Assembly: GCA_002189035.1 (NCBI GenBank)
Contig: CM007989.1
Location: 8,041,501 to 8,105,500, forward strand
Direction: 5' to 3'
Source of the DNA: Utricularia gibba
Taxonomy: Eukaryota; Streptophyta; Magnoliopsida; Lamiales; Lentibulariaceae
Length of the DNA: 64,000 bases
Part shown: piece by piece, positions 24,030 to 35,690 of the stretch
Position numbering within the stretch: the first letter of the stretch is position 1
Layout of the letters: the number at the start of each line of letters is the position of its first letter
Program-made: the position numbers and the translations under genes
Notes under the pieces: model-generated
Database searches by the model: none
Seen by the model: the letters and a program-made list of their open reading frames with translations, nothing else
What the model was told of the DNA's origin: nothing

Positions 24030-24160
24030 AGGGATTGAGGGAATGCTGGGCTGACAGAAGAGAGTGAGCACTGGAGGGCAATTGTAGGAAGACAGGCTTT
24101 ACCATTGCGCATGCCGGTGCTCACCCCTCTTTCTGTCAGCTTCTCTCTAACAATATCTCT
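24030..24160 (+). ncRNA. MIR156: MIR156 precursor hairpin
   Basis: Bases 24052-24071 read tgacagaagagagtgagcac, identical to mature plant miR156. Bases 24119-24140 form the opposite arm (gctcacccctctttctgtca plus gc) and pair with it apart from a two-base bulge. A loop of about 47 bases separates the arms. Flanking gggattgaggga and tctctctaac extend the stem weakly. miR156 silences SPL transcription factor mRNAs and sets the juvenile phase. The first base is U and the sequence differs from miR157, which starts with uugacag. The primary transcript probably runs on for several hundred bases. No protein is encoded here. I am confident from the exact mature sequence plus the foldback. Confidence 0.95.
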
Positions 24161-25249
24161 CTTGTTCTCCTTCTCTGCATGCTGTCGTTGCAACTTGTTT
24201 TAAAGCGGGTTTCGTGTCCTTGTTGTAAAGATTAAACCTTTGCTCCCAAGCCTCCCCACTTGGGTGTTTTTGAGTTTTCCCTTCTGGGTTGTACACTGCT
24301 AGGCATGGTTTTTTGGTGCCTTTTGTTGGAAAATGGTGACAAGAGCACGAAAGATCAGCAATCTACGCCACTCTAGAGATGTAGGGCATTCAATGCAGCC
24401 GAATAAAATAAATATAGGATGGGTAAAAACCTACGCGATTTTTCCCTTTGTAGTCATTCCTCTCCTGCTCCAAAAGTCTGCTGATTTTTTACTTTCTGTT
24501 TTGTCACTTGGATCTTGAAAGTTGACTGGGGTTTGACCCAGTTTGTTGAATCGTTCACATTGTGTTTTGGTAGACGAGGGCGGTAGAAACACAAGAGTGA
24601 GATTTCATATTGTATGTGTATGCGTTTTGTTCATTTTTAGCAGATTCGTGAGCATTCACTTGTTCTGATGCAAGAGGGGCTTGCAGAAACTCAGTTCTCA
24701 GGTATTTTCGTGTTTCTTTGCTACTCTCTTATCATGATTCAAAGATTCTTAGCTACATTCGACACTGTCGAGCTCGTGAGCTTCTTTCTCGTGATGTTGA
24801 TGAAAGGACAACGTTTATCAGCTGGCCCGGCATCTGTTTTTCTAGTTTGCCACGAGGAAATAGAAACAAGTGTGACGTGGTTGTAGGAATCAGAGAAGGA
24901 TCTCTTGCGGATGAGTAAATGGGTTCAAGCTCTTCAGACGACAACGAGGCTCGAGCTGCTGTAATGCCATAGAAGTTATTGCCTTCGGGGTTTACTTCTT
25001 GTATTTGTAAAGATTTTTCTGCTGAAGGCAACGGCACCCAAATTTGGCATGGGGCAGCCTCAGGTGTTTGTCTTGGTAGTGCATTCTGATGGTGTGAGTG
25101 TGTTGAGATTCACCCATCCATCAGTTGACAAAGAGATTGTTTTCGTTTCAGGTGCTGTCGCTTTTGCTTGCTATGTTGATTTAATGGCATGCCAGCAGCG
25201 CACTTGTGTTCCTGTTTCTGGTGGGGGAGCCCTCTTTCATCAATCACAC
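24161..25249. other. Downstream part of pri-miR156 and spacer
   Basis: This holds short open frames only (60-90 codons) with no recognisable protein. It probably contains the primary miRNA transcript's 3' part and terminator. Nothing else is seen. Confidence 0.45.
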
Positions 25250-25830
25250 ACGCAGAATCTAGAATGAAAACCTTGCACCTTTCTTCTTCTTTCTCTTCTG
25301 CCCATGTGGAGAAATGGGAGCTCCTTTCGGCACACAGGCAGAATGTAGTAGGAAACGCCATCACCTTTCTTCTTCTTCTACTGCACGTAGGGAAATGGGA
25401 GCTCCCTTCAGCACACACGCTGAAAGTAGAATGAAAAGCCATCACATTTCTTCTTCTTCTACACGTGGGGAAATGGGAGCTCCCTTCACCACACACGCAG
25501 AAAGTAGAATGAAAAGCCGTCACCTTTCTTCTTCTTCTTATGCACATGTGGGGAAATGGGAGCTCCCTTCAGCACACACGCGGAAAGTTGAATGAAAAGC
25601 CGTCACCTTTATTCTTCTTCTTCACATATGGGGAAATGGGAGCTCCCTTCAGCATACTCGTAGAATGAATAGCCATCACCCGCTTCTTCTGTGCCTGTGG
25701 GCGGAAATGGGAGCTCCCTTCAGCAAACACCCGTAGAATGAAAAGGCATCAACTTTCTTCTTCTTCTTCTGCCCACTTGAGGAAATGGGAGCTCCCTTCA
25801 GCACACGCGCCAGCAACTTTCTTCTTCTTC
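25250..25830. repeat. Minisatellite, about 78-bp unit, seven copies
   Basis: The phrase gaaatgggagctccctt recurs at about 25311, 25392, 25470, 25553, 25633, 25704 and 25782, so spacings are 81, 78, 83, 80, 71 and 78 bases. Each unit has a pyrimidine tract (cttcttcttct), a variable cacatgtgg-like stretch, the ten-base palindrome gggagctccc, then cagcacacacgcagaaagt and gaatgaaaagcc. Copies are about 80-95 percent alike by eye. The array lies 1.1 kb downstream of the MIR156 hairpin. Both strands have long open frames, but unit lengths are not multiples of three, which argues against coding. Confidence 0.9.
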
Positions 25831-27046
25831 TGCTGCTTCTTGCCTGTCGTCGGCCTACGTCAGTTAATGTTCCCTATTGGCACTGCAACAGAAGGGAAAA
25901 CTTTGCCATTTCAGCTCTGTATTGAGAGCTCGCCTCTCTCTGTTCCCTCTTGCGCTGTTTTCGTGCAAACGAATCTGAAATCTGAATGATTTTTTGGAAA
26001 ACAGCAATGAATCAATCAGCTTCTGGAGCAGGGAAAGAAACACAGAGATGGTGCGACTACACTCCAGTCGTGGATAGCGCTTCCTGTGGTTTTCCGGAAA
26101 CCCTATCTTGTTTGGGCTTCTATTTCCGTCCTGTTGTTTCGGAAAGGAGAGGGATTTTTCATTGGCGGCGGAAGCTTAGGGTACTCTTATCACAGTCGAC
26201 GCCGGAGTCCAAGAAAAAGATTGTTTTTTTTTTTTTCTCAGGTACGTGACGCTTTCTACGCGTGTTGGGTGAGGAATTGGACAATAAACGAACGGAAGCG
26301 GTGTCGGCCGAGATGATGCACCCGGCGGAATGCGGCGAGCTCAGACAGGACTTCCTGAATCGATGCAGGCCGATCTAGGTCAGGTTTAGGTCTTTTCTGG
26401 ATTGATGTGCAGGCAAAGCCGTTTGATCGGCGCTCATGACGTTCGCCGCCGGAAGCCAAATTTCTCAGATGGAACGGAAGACAGCAATCCACGGCGGAAC
26501 ACCGACGGAGTCAACAAATGTACATTCCATCTACAAAACAAGCAATTCTTATCCAAACAAATGAATTCTTGTCGGTTGGAGTCTCCGTACCCTAATACAG
26601 CAAATATCTCAATTTTAAATTAATATTTAATTTATTTATATTTAAATAAATAAAAAAACTACCCATATTTATCAATATTATTTTATTTCTTAATAAAGGT
26701 AATTTGAAAATAAAAATTATGATAAATTACCAATTATTAGGGTAATTTAAAAATGTAAAAATTTAAAATCATTTTGCCATTTTAATGATCCACGTCATCA
26801 AAGGTGGGCGGGGCGGGGCCGGCCCAAGAACGGTCCGTGGGTCATATGTAAAATTAAAGGTATGGATATGGGCCAGGGCCCAATTTCATATTTCAGTTGT
26901 TTGTGAACGAAAATAGCAAATTCTGAATCTTTTGCGAGGCGAGTTGAAGCCTTTTTATACAGTTTTAGGGCTGGGGTGATTGATTGTGAAATTTTCCAAC
27001 AGTTCACCTCGCGATGAAAGGGCAAACCCTCTGAGTCGCACCAGCT
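25831..27046. other. Spacer before FIP1
   Basis: 25990-26530 is GC-richer with short open frames on both strands and no identifiable protein. 26590-26770 is AT-rich. 26800-26890 has several gggcc/gggccc Site II-like motifs that fit the FIP1 promoter. Confidence 0.45.
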
Positions 27047-30000
27047 ATGGAGGACGACGATGAGTTTGGAGATCTCTACACTGACGTCCTACGCCCTCTT
27101 CAAGCTCAGACTCCGCAAGCTGATGCCCTTCCGATCGATCCGAAGATATATGGAGCGTCCGAGTCGAAAACCCCAGCTATGGGTTTCAGTCTGAAATTGA
27201 ATTCGTCAGCGCTTGAGAAGACCCTTCCTCGTGGAGGCTTTCGTTTGGATTCGCGGAGTACTGACTATGATGCTTCGAGTTTTCAAGTTACTGGGGTTTT
27301 TAAGGGGGCTGACGGGGCAGAGAAAGGGTCTGTAGGGTCTAAGTTGATGGAGGATGATGATATTAATATTGTTTTGGAAGGGAGAGAGAATGAAGATGAT
27401 GATGCTTTGGTTGAAAAGAAGGCAACTTTTATATCCAGAGAAGTTGATTATAACCGTAGCAACGTTGAGAGGGTCGGTGTTTCTGGAAATTTGATGGACC
27501 AAGGTGTGGCTTTGGGCACGGAGCAGACGATTCCTGGTCTCTCAAGGAAATTGGAGAATCTTGGAGGTGCCAATTTCGAGGATGACTTGGAGAGTGATGA
27601 GAGTGAAGACGATCTGGAGATAGTGTTGAACGACAACGGCGGTGGGCACACAGGTATCGAAATGATGAAGGGACTTAATGGCGATGATGATGACGATGGC
27701 GAAGGGGAGCCTTTGGTTATCGTAGCAGATGACGGTGATTTGGTCCAGCATCAGCAGATGATGGTGAATGAGCAAGAGTGGAAAGGTGAGGACGCGGGTT
27801 CCGGAGTAGACACAGAGAGGAGGGCGCTAGGCTACCCTGGTAAAGCTGATGGAGGAGGAGCTGCAGTACCTGCTGTAGTGGCGCCAAAGACTGGATTCAA
27901 CAGTCACATGTATCCTCATCCTCTTCATTCGCAGTTCAAGGTCAGCATCTTGTCTGGTCAGAAATTCGGTTGCAAATTGGATTATAGGTGCAAATGTAAT
28001 TTCCATATAGTGCCATTTTCAGTTCCATTGACATCCAAGTTGTTTATTAGTGATGTACCTGAGCCTTTTCGTTGTGGAATAATGAAATTTGTCAAAGCGT
28101 CGTACATAAATTTCTTTCGTAGGGTATCAATGCTTTATGTGCTAAGGATGGATTTTTCAGCATTAAATAAAAAATTGATACATATGTGTTAGCAACCCTT
28201 TTTGATCGCCAACCACAGAGCTTCAAACCTTGACAAGGCATTCTTCCTCTGATACTGACGGTCAAATGCATCAGATGATGCTCGCCTTTTCCTCTCTTTA
28301 GTGCATACTTTTTGTTGAGCTTTGTAAATTTAACAATAATTCAAAGAGGATAGAAAAGCTTTCAAATGATACTCGCCTTCTTCCAAAAACCCCTTTCTTG
28401 TGTTAATCATTTGTCTTATTTGACTTGTGATATCGCTGTCAAGTCTTAGGATGCATCTTATGCCTCAACTGGTTTCGCTCACTAACTTCTCTCTTGCTTG
28501 ATTTTTTGGTCATATGAAACCCGGTTCCTTAAGTCTTCAGGGTATGAAGTATCATTGGAAAAAACACATTGATTGATATGCGTGAAAATAAAAGTCTGAT
28601 GCAAGTTTTTAATCGTATTCTGTGTGTTCATGCCTCATGATCCTCTTGTTTTCCTTCTCCAGTGATATCATGAATATTGATTGGAAGTTCTTTTGCAAAG
28701 TCAGTTGTATGAACTAGGCTTAGAAATTTGTTGATTCATCACTTGAACATTAAAAAAAATTACTTGATGTTGCAATCAAACTTCTAAGTGAATGTTTTGT
28801 TAACTCTACTTCCACCAGTGATTGAAAAAACCGTCTCGATGCCACTGCTTTTCATTTGCAGCCGATTTTCCTATGTGTTCATGCTTGAATTTGTATCTAG
28901 ATGATTAATTCTGACTTGCTAGTGTCTCCCATATTATGGTGACTGGATTATTAACCGTTTCTTCCCCTTTTTTCCTGGGGGCTACTCAGTATGTCAGACC
29001 CGGTGCAGCACCATTACCTGGCACAGCTCCTTTACCTAGTGGAGGGGTTCAAGGTCATGCTCGTCCTCCCATCACAGCTCCACTTGGAGCTGGACGTGGA
29101 AGAGGTGATTGGCGGCCTACTGGGATAAGAGGTGCTGTGCCCATGCAAAAAGGTTTCCACCCTAATTATGGATCCCCGGTTTCTGGTTCTATATCTGGGC
29201 GTGGTTATGGAAGTGGTTTGGATTTCACTCTGCCATCACACAGGTATGGTCATTAACCCTGCCACTCATATAATGAAGCCTTTGTGATTGGATGTATGGG
29301 GTTGCTGTTTTTTTTTCTTTTTAACAACTAGACCTTCTTGTGGAGACAGGACAATATTTGAAGTTGATATTGATGGTTTTGAAGAGAAACCTTGGAAATT
29401 TCCTAGTATAGATGTCTCAGACTTCTTCAACTTTGGGTTGAACGAAGAAAGTTGGAAGGATTATTGCAAACAGTTGGTAGGCCCAAATTCACCGTCTAGT
29501 TGTTTATACTTAGATTTGCAGCACATTTTTTTCCTCCATCAAGGAAATGAAAGCTAAATAAAATTGATTTGATGTATGCAGGAACAACTCCGCCTTGCAA
29601 CAACCATGCAAAGCAAGATTCGTGTTTATGAAAGTAGCAGGGCAGAACAGGTACCCATGCTGTTTTTCTTCTTCCGGTTTTTTTTTTCTTCCAAGTAATT
29701 TCCATAGTTTTATTTATATTTATTCCTTCGAGACACTAAACAGTGTTATTGAATTTAGGACTATGATCCAGATCTTCCCCCAGAGCTTGCAGCTGCTGTT
29801 GGAAACACTGATATCCATTCTGAAATTGCAAATGCTGGAAAAGTGGAGCCTAATTTAGCTGATGTACCACGGCCGAATTCACGAGGATTGCCTCCTACAG
29901 TATGTAGGCTGTGGTTCTGATGCGTTTCTATCTGTTGATCTGTTAGCATGTTGAATGTCTCATATCAGAAGTTCTTGAAACAAAACATTTTGCTTTGTTT

Positions 30001-33000
30001 TTCTCCCTCCATAAGTTGCTTTGATTTTTTTGCTGATAAAAAATGACTGCTTTCATGTTTACTAACTTTGGAGTTTGGCCTATTTTAGATTCCTTTAGAT
30101 TTTTCTCCCTCATGCATAATGCAATTTGTCAAGTTATGCGGTTCCTAGTCCCAAATCCATCCCATTTTTGGCTTTTTTTTATTTCTTTAGATACTCTGTA
30201 TGCAGTTCGGACTTGGGGCTATGTTTCCTGCTAACATTCCTATTTGCGCTTGCAGCTTATTGGCAGGCCAATACCTGTAGAAGCTGGTTCTGGCGAGCGT
30301 GTGCCATCTACAGATACCAGGCGCCTACGACTTCATGATTCTGATACCATAATTGAAGTAAGTGGTTTCCTTGTTTCAAATGGAGCTACTATATTCTTGT
30401 CCTTCTAAAATCACCTCAACTCTTTAAAGAACTCATGTCATATCTGGAAAACAGATCATTTGTCAGGGTACTGACGAAGAAGAAAAGGAACCACAAGAAG
30501 ATGATAATGATGGAATCGCCAACCATGAAATGAGCCGTGCTGGAGAGGCCCGTAGGACTGATGGCATTCCGAACAATGATGGTGAACGCAACAGAGTTTC
30601 TCTGCATCCATCCAGTTCCAGGAAAACGGAAGTTCCCACTAGAAGAAACACCCGTAAGAACTCTAAGAGCCCCAGTGGAGTCTTGCATCCTGATCCAGAA
30701 GTAGCTTTGCCGCACCATTCTGATAAAGAAACCGAGACCACAACTTCTCACAGGTTTTTCTTTGTCAATTTTCTTCGTAAACATACTGTAAACGGGCTTC
30801 CAGTTACAGCAAAATATTCACCTTGATAATGAATCCTCTGAGTGGATATTTTAAATGCTTTCATCGCGGAAAGATGGTAGGAGTGCTGATAAGTTTCTGA
30901 CTCCTTCAGGAGACTTAGAAAGTTGACAGGGTCCATTAGTGTGTTGCATTTGTGTAGGTGATACTAGATCTTCATTCCTTTCAATATGATTTAGATTTCC
31001 GAATAAACTTTTTCACTGCAGGGTTGCAAAAGAAAAGACGTCTCTAAAACCCATGAAGCCAACTGCTTTCAGAAATGGTGAAGAGACCCAGGTTATGGAT
31101 CATCAGAATGAAGTAGATGGTGATGATGTCACTGAAAATACACGCTTGGTATCTTCCCAAGTGACTGAGTCTGAAGCTGAGCCTGCTGCAACTCTTGAGA
31201 ATGAAGTGTGTGAATCTGCAGCGGATGGTGGAGGCCAGGAAACCAAAAGTGAGGAAAGGGCGGGTAATCTGTCCACCGGCGGCGATGAGAGATTGGTAAG
31301 CAAAAAAAGGCCTCGCTCACAAGTGGAACAAGTTTCACAAGATAATGGCAGGGACCTAGACTCTAAAGCTGCCATGGGTGCAGAGAACAGCAAAGCAAGG
31401 TCTGGGAACATTAAAGACAATAGGCAAGTTAGAGACAAATTTGAGGATAATGCTAGAAACCAAAGAAGACCACTGGGTTCTGAAAATAATGCTCCTACAA
31501 GAAGTCATCGAGAAAAGGAAGGTCCTGGTGGGCACCATGTGAAAGCAAAAGGGAGAGAGGAAACGGTTACTCATAGACGTGCCGACCCTAGCATATCAGT
31601 ACACCGACAAAATGAAGGTGAGAATATTGACTCCCGAAGGGAGAGTGACATATCCGAAGGAAGCTCGCTTAGGAGAGATGATGATCCTCATGCAAGAAGG
31701 GCAGGAATCGAGGAAGCAAGAAAGAGGGCTCATGGTGCAGATATTAGCTCCACAGGCAAGACCATGACTAGAGATAGAGAGAGGGGTGAAAAGGATGAGA
31801 AATATCAGTCCAGAAATCAGTTGGAAAAAGGTGCTTGGGGCACAGCAGATTATGATCAAGATGCTGGTTCAAAACAGAGACACTGGGACGATGATTCGAA
31901 GAAGCATCATGCAGATGTTAATGACAGGAGAAGGAGAGATGGGGCTACGTACTCAAGTCGGGAGCAAGGTGAGAGGGAAGTTGCTGTATCTGATTACAAA
32001 GACAATAGCAGCCGCAGAAAGAGAGAGAGAAATGATGGTTCTGATCAGCGGAAAGGAGATGATATTTCCCGAACAAAAGATGATGGTTCACATCATGTCA
32101 GGAAAAAAGATGAAAAATCAATGACAAAGGAGAGGGATGAACGATCAAGAGGTCGTGGTGATGGGAAAAGATCTAAGGAGTCGCATGAAGAAAATTTCTC
32201 GAGAAAAGAAAGAGAGGCCACACATGCAGACTCAAGAACTGGGCGATTAGCAGAAGATAAATCTGGGGCCTCTCGTTCTCGTGCAAAGGATCATTACAAG
32301 GGGTCTGGAAGAGATGACAACCAGAAAGATGCAGGTCGTCATGATGATCAAGTTAAGCGAAGGGATCAATCTGAAAATGAAAAGGTCTCACAGAATAGAG
32401 TTCATGGTGATATTCATCAGCGTGCATCCCAAGGCAGTAAAGGTGAAAAGAGAGCAAGATATGATAGAACTCGCGCAAGTGATGATACCGGCGCCGTCCA
32501 TGCGTCTGATGTTGCAAAGCAGCAAGAAAATCAAAAGAAAGATAGCGGAAAAACCAGTAAAGAACCAGAAGGTGGGAAACATAATTCCATTGCAAATTCG
32601 CAGAGGAATCATGATGAGCACATTGGCAATATCAGTGAGACGGTATGTGTTTCTCTGGACTCAATGAATTAACCTTATCTTGTAGATGTGTGCTTTCATG
32701 ATAATTATAGCATATATATACCATGGTTGGGATGGAGATTAATAGGTTAATGTTGTATCCCCCATCCTCCTCCTCATTATCATTATTGAAATGGAAAATA
32801 ATGAAAAGCTTAAATTAGTTTTGTTTTACTGATTTGTTACATTTGCTGTCATGCTCCAGTAACTAAATATATTCTTTGGTATATTTTTCAATTCCCGCTT
32901 TATCATCTTGTCGATTATATTGATTTACTCGTTCATCACCTCAACAAAACCTCCATAATCTTGTGTTGGTGGTTATCGGGTGATATGATTCTCTGTGGAT

Positions 33001-33930
33001 TATCTGATGCGGTAAGATATCTTCTTGCTTTGCCTTATATCTTGTGTTTGGCTATGCATCTGTTTTCTAGCGGCTCTCTTCAAAATATAAGTTGGCAGAA
33101 TGGCCTAAGCCCAACATCCTAATATTGCTGTGGTGATTACCTCTGTTTTGTTCTCCAGTTTGATAGAACTTTTGAAAGGCCTGGTTGTTTCCTTGTCCTT
33201 CTTCATCCAGCACTCTCTTGACTCTCAATACTATGAGGAGAAGTTTACTGGAGGAGGCCAACCAGACAACATATATCATGCTTGGATTCATGCTTTATTG
33301 TAGCGTTTGTTTTAGAGTAGCGTTTAAACAGAGCTTCAAATCAACCAAGTTGAATGTTTTTTCCTTCTTGTTTCCCACTTTCAGACACATGCTGGGGACA
33401 AAAAAGATGGGGGAAAAGCTGGAAAGGAGCAGCAGTCTTCGAAAAAGCAAGGAGAGGGGGCTTCATCCGAGGATGACAACAATGCGTCCAAGCATGGACG
33501 GTCGAAACTGGAAAGATGGACGAGCCAAAAGGAAAGGGATTTCGGCACAGCCTCCTTGCCATCATCCTCGTCGAAGAGAAGTAAAATCAGGGATACAACA
33601 AACCATTCCAGCACACCGTTGGATGAGAGACCTCCCCGGAAAGTGGAAGACAAGCCGCCGCAGTCATCAGCTAATGATAGAGAACCAAAGGGAGACACAA
33701 ACGCCACTACCAAACCCAGAGTGGATGACAAGCACCTTGATACGGTGGAGAAGCTGAAGAAGCGCAGCGAGCGGTTCAAACTTCCGATGCCCGGTGAGAA
33801 AGACGCCGCTGCCACCACGAAGAAACTGGAGGGCGACGTCTTACCTCCGCCCCCAACTGAAAATCCAAAGGATTCTGATGTCAAGCCGGAGCGCCCCCAC
33901 GAAAAAGGAGGTGGACTGGCAACTGAATGA
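27047..33930 (+). CDS. FIPS5: FIP1-type pre-mRNA polyadenylation factor, 1350 aa
   Basis: Nine exons: 27047-27940, 28990-29243, 29350-29476, 29582-29650, 29759-29899, 30256-30357, 30455-30753, 31022-32642 and 33385-33930, summing to 4053 bases. The N terminus is acidic (EDDDEFGDLYTDVL, DDDINIVLEG). The Fip1 motif (about 384-425: FEVDIDGFEEKPW then DFFNFGLNEESWKDYCK) is the signature of this CPSF subunit, which tethers poly(A) polymerase. Exon 8 (1.6 kb) encodes a long Arg/Asp/Glu/Lys/Ser-rich disordered arm, and the end carries SKLERWTSQKERDF and LKKRSERFKLPMPGEKD. The length fits plant FIP1(V), which is much longer than yeast Fip1. Intron 1 (1049 bases) and intron 8 (742 bases) are unusually long for this window. 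Exon 3 has a second in-frame acceptor at 29331. Confidence 0.93.
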
Positions 33931-34539
33931 AGTCCTCCAGCCCCCATGCGAAGAGTTAAGTACCCTTCGCGCCTTAGAGAATTTGAACCTCCAATGAGTC
34001 CGCTGGTTCATAGAGCTGCTTTATCAGCCCTCCATTCTTGCTTGTCATAGGATCTGAAGTCTCTTCCTTTATACCCTTTAACTGTCGAAACAGCTGTGAA
34101 AATGGCGGTGGTTGTTTCTGGCGAACGTCAGCTTGTATTGTATGTCAAGATGTTTTTTTCCAGGATTATTTGTGTATTTTTATATAATTAATATTTTGAC
34201 AGGGACGGGGGCAAATATGTAAAAGCACAAGATCCCCTTCCAAGTCGTTTTAACCACGGTAAACCTTAGTAGGCGGGAATGTGGGCGGGAGAGAGCTGGA
34301 ATCCCACGGGGGCTCTCCTCGTCTCGTGATTTCCGATGGGAAGGAATGCCGACGTTCCCTAATCGCCTGGTTGATGAGATGATAGTAACGATGTTGTTGA
34401 TGGTCTCATCATGAATCGCTGCTGCTCTGCAGTTGCTCTGTTGATTTCGGTGGTGTGATGTTCCAAGATTTGTGGCGGTGATGATTTTTCTTGATCGGTT
34501 TCCGTTTCATCTCCCTCTCGCCGGAGCTTCAATCGGCGT
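33931..34539. other. FIP1 3' region and spacer
   Basis: Probable 3' untranslated sequence up to about 34200, then mixed-composition sequence without a recognisable gene. Confidence 0.45.
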
Positions 34540-35560
34540 TTGAGTTTAGCCGGCACGTATCTTGGCGCGACGAGCTGGATCTACCGGCTTTGTAGCCATG
34601 GCGTGTCTGGATTGTCTTCGTCTCTACCGGTGAACGTCAGATCTGAGCCCTAATAACCAGCGGTCGTGGTTTTGGTGGTGATTTTTTTATAAGAGACATG
34701 AAGTCTCCAGTGGGTTCCCGGCGAAAGAAGTTGAAATCCCTGACTCGTTTCATATTTGCTGGAGACTTCATCCCGCACCACTCAAACTCGAACTTGCGGC
34801 TCCTGTGTGATGTATCTATGCATGCAGATGTCCGCTCGTCTGATGATCCTGTGTGATATATGTATCTATGCATGCAGATGTTCGCTCGTCTGTGTGCGAG
34901 GCGACATTATTGAGGCTGTGATGAAGCTGATGGATTTCTGCTCGAAGCAGGGGGGATCCGGCCGTATCTTGGCGTGGCTGGCCGGTGGAATCGGTCTTTG
35001 CAGCCATGGCGGTATTCGGGTTCTCGATGCCTGCTGCGGGCGATATATCTGCATTTGAGCCTGATACGTATCGAAGGCATTGATTTCAAATCGCGCGGGA
35101 GACCGGCGAAAATCCCCAGTGTTCTCTCTCTCTCTGAGGCAATGACGATAGCTTGCAAAGTGGACGTCGGCAAGAAGGATAAACCCAACCCGTATCTTGG
35201 CGAGGCGGTCCGGTATTCCGGATCTGCAGCCATGGCGGGTGGAACTCCTCTGTCTTGTCTCGTATTTTTCAATCTCATCTGAGCCTCTGATTCGAAGGAA
35301 GCTGTCTCCCCTTTGAAGAATGAGGGTTGAAGAGAGGGGAATTTTAGGAGGGTTGTTGCCCCTGACTCTCAACCCTGTGATTTTGAATCAAACCTCAACA
35401 ATCCTCCAAATCATCATCAGCATCATCATCATTCCATTTTTGTCTAAAGAATCACCATGTCCTGGGGCTCTGATGATGCTTCCTGATTCTTCTGGGCTTC
35501 TCCGGTTATGGAAAACTAGCCCGTATCTTGGTATGGCGTCTCCCATCGGATTGAGATTTC
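34540..35560. repeat. Degenerate direct repeats around a cgtatcttggcg core
   Basis: The core cgtatcttgg followed by c/t-g-rich sequence and cagccatggcgg recurs at about 34556, 34966 and 35194, with a weaker copy at 35522 (cgtatcttggtatggcg). Each is linked to a gatttcaaat- or ggcgaaa-type segment (34697-34740, 35080-35110, 35550). Spacings are uneven (about 410, 228 and 330 bases), so this is an old, eroded repeat rather than a clean array. Open frames on both strands (up to 168 codons on the minus strand) follow the repeats and show no known domain. Confidence 0.55.
34797..34892. repeat. 50-bp tandem duplication
   Basis: tgtatctatgcatgcagatg is found at 34811 and again at 34861, each followed by t(c/t)cgctcgtctg and preceded by ctgtgtgat. 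The period is 50 bases and the copies differ at very few positions, so the duplication is recent compared with the surrounding eroded repeats. Confidence 0.85.
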
Positions 35561-35690
35561 AAATCCCTTCGAAAACTGAAACTGACTTCTCGGTTTCTTC
35601 TCCAAGCTTCCGGCGCGACAGTTGCATAGGTGGAGCACATCGTCGAGTCCGTTCGTGTTTAGGAGGTACATTTCTTCCTCAATCTACTTG

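Noticed and set aside
25110-25595. Long open frames on both strands across the minisatellite with repeating Cys/Ser/His peptides
   Set aside because: Unit lengths (71-83 bases) are not multiples of three, frames are open on both strands and there is no start context or domain; the frames follow from the repeat's composition.
31103-32667. Several long frames on other strands and phases inside FIP1 exon 8
   Set aside because: They are shadows of the purine-rich, charged coding exon. Only the plus-strand FIP1 frame joins to conserved neighbours.
34866-35372. 168-codon minus-strand frame
   Set aside because: It coincides with the degenerate repeats, has no domain or promoter and overlaps equally open frames in other phases.
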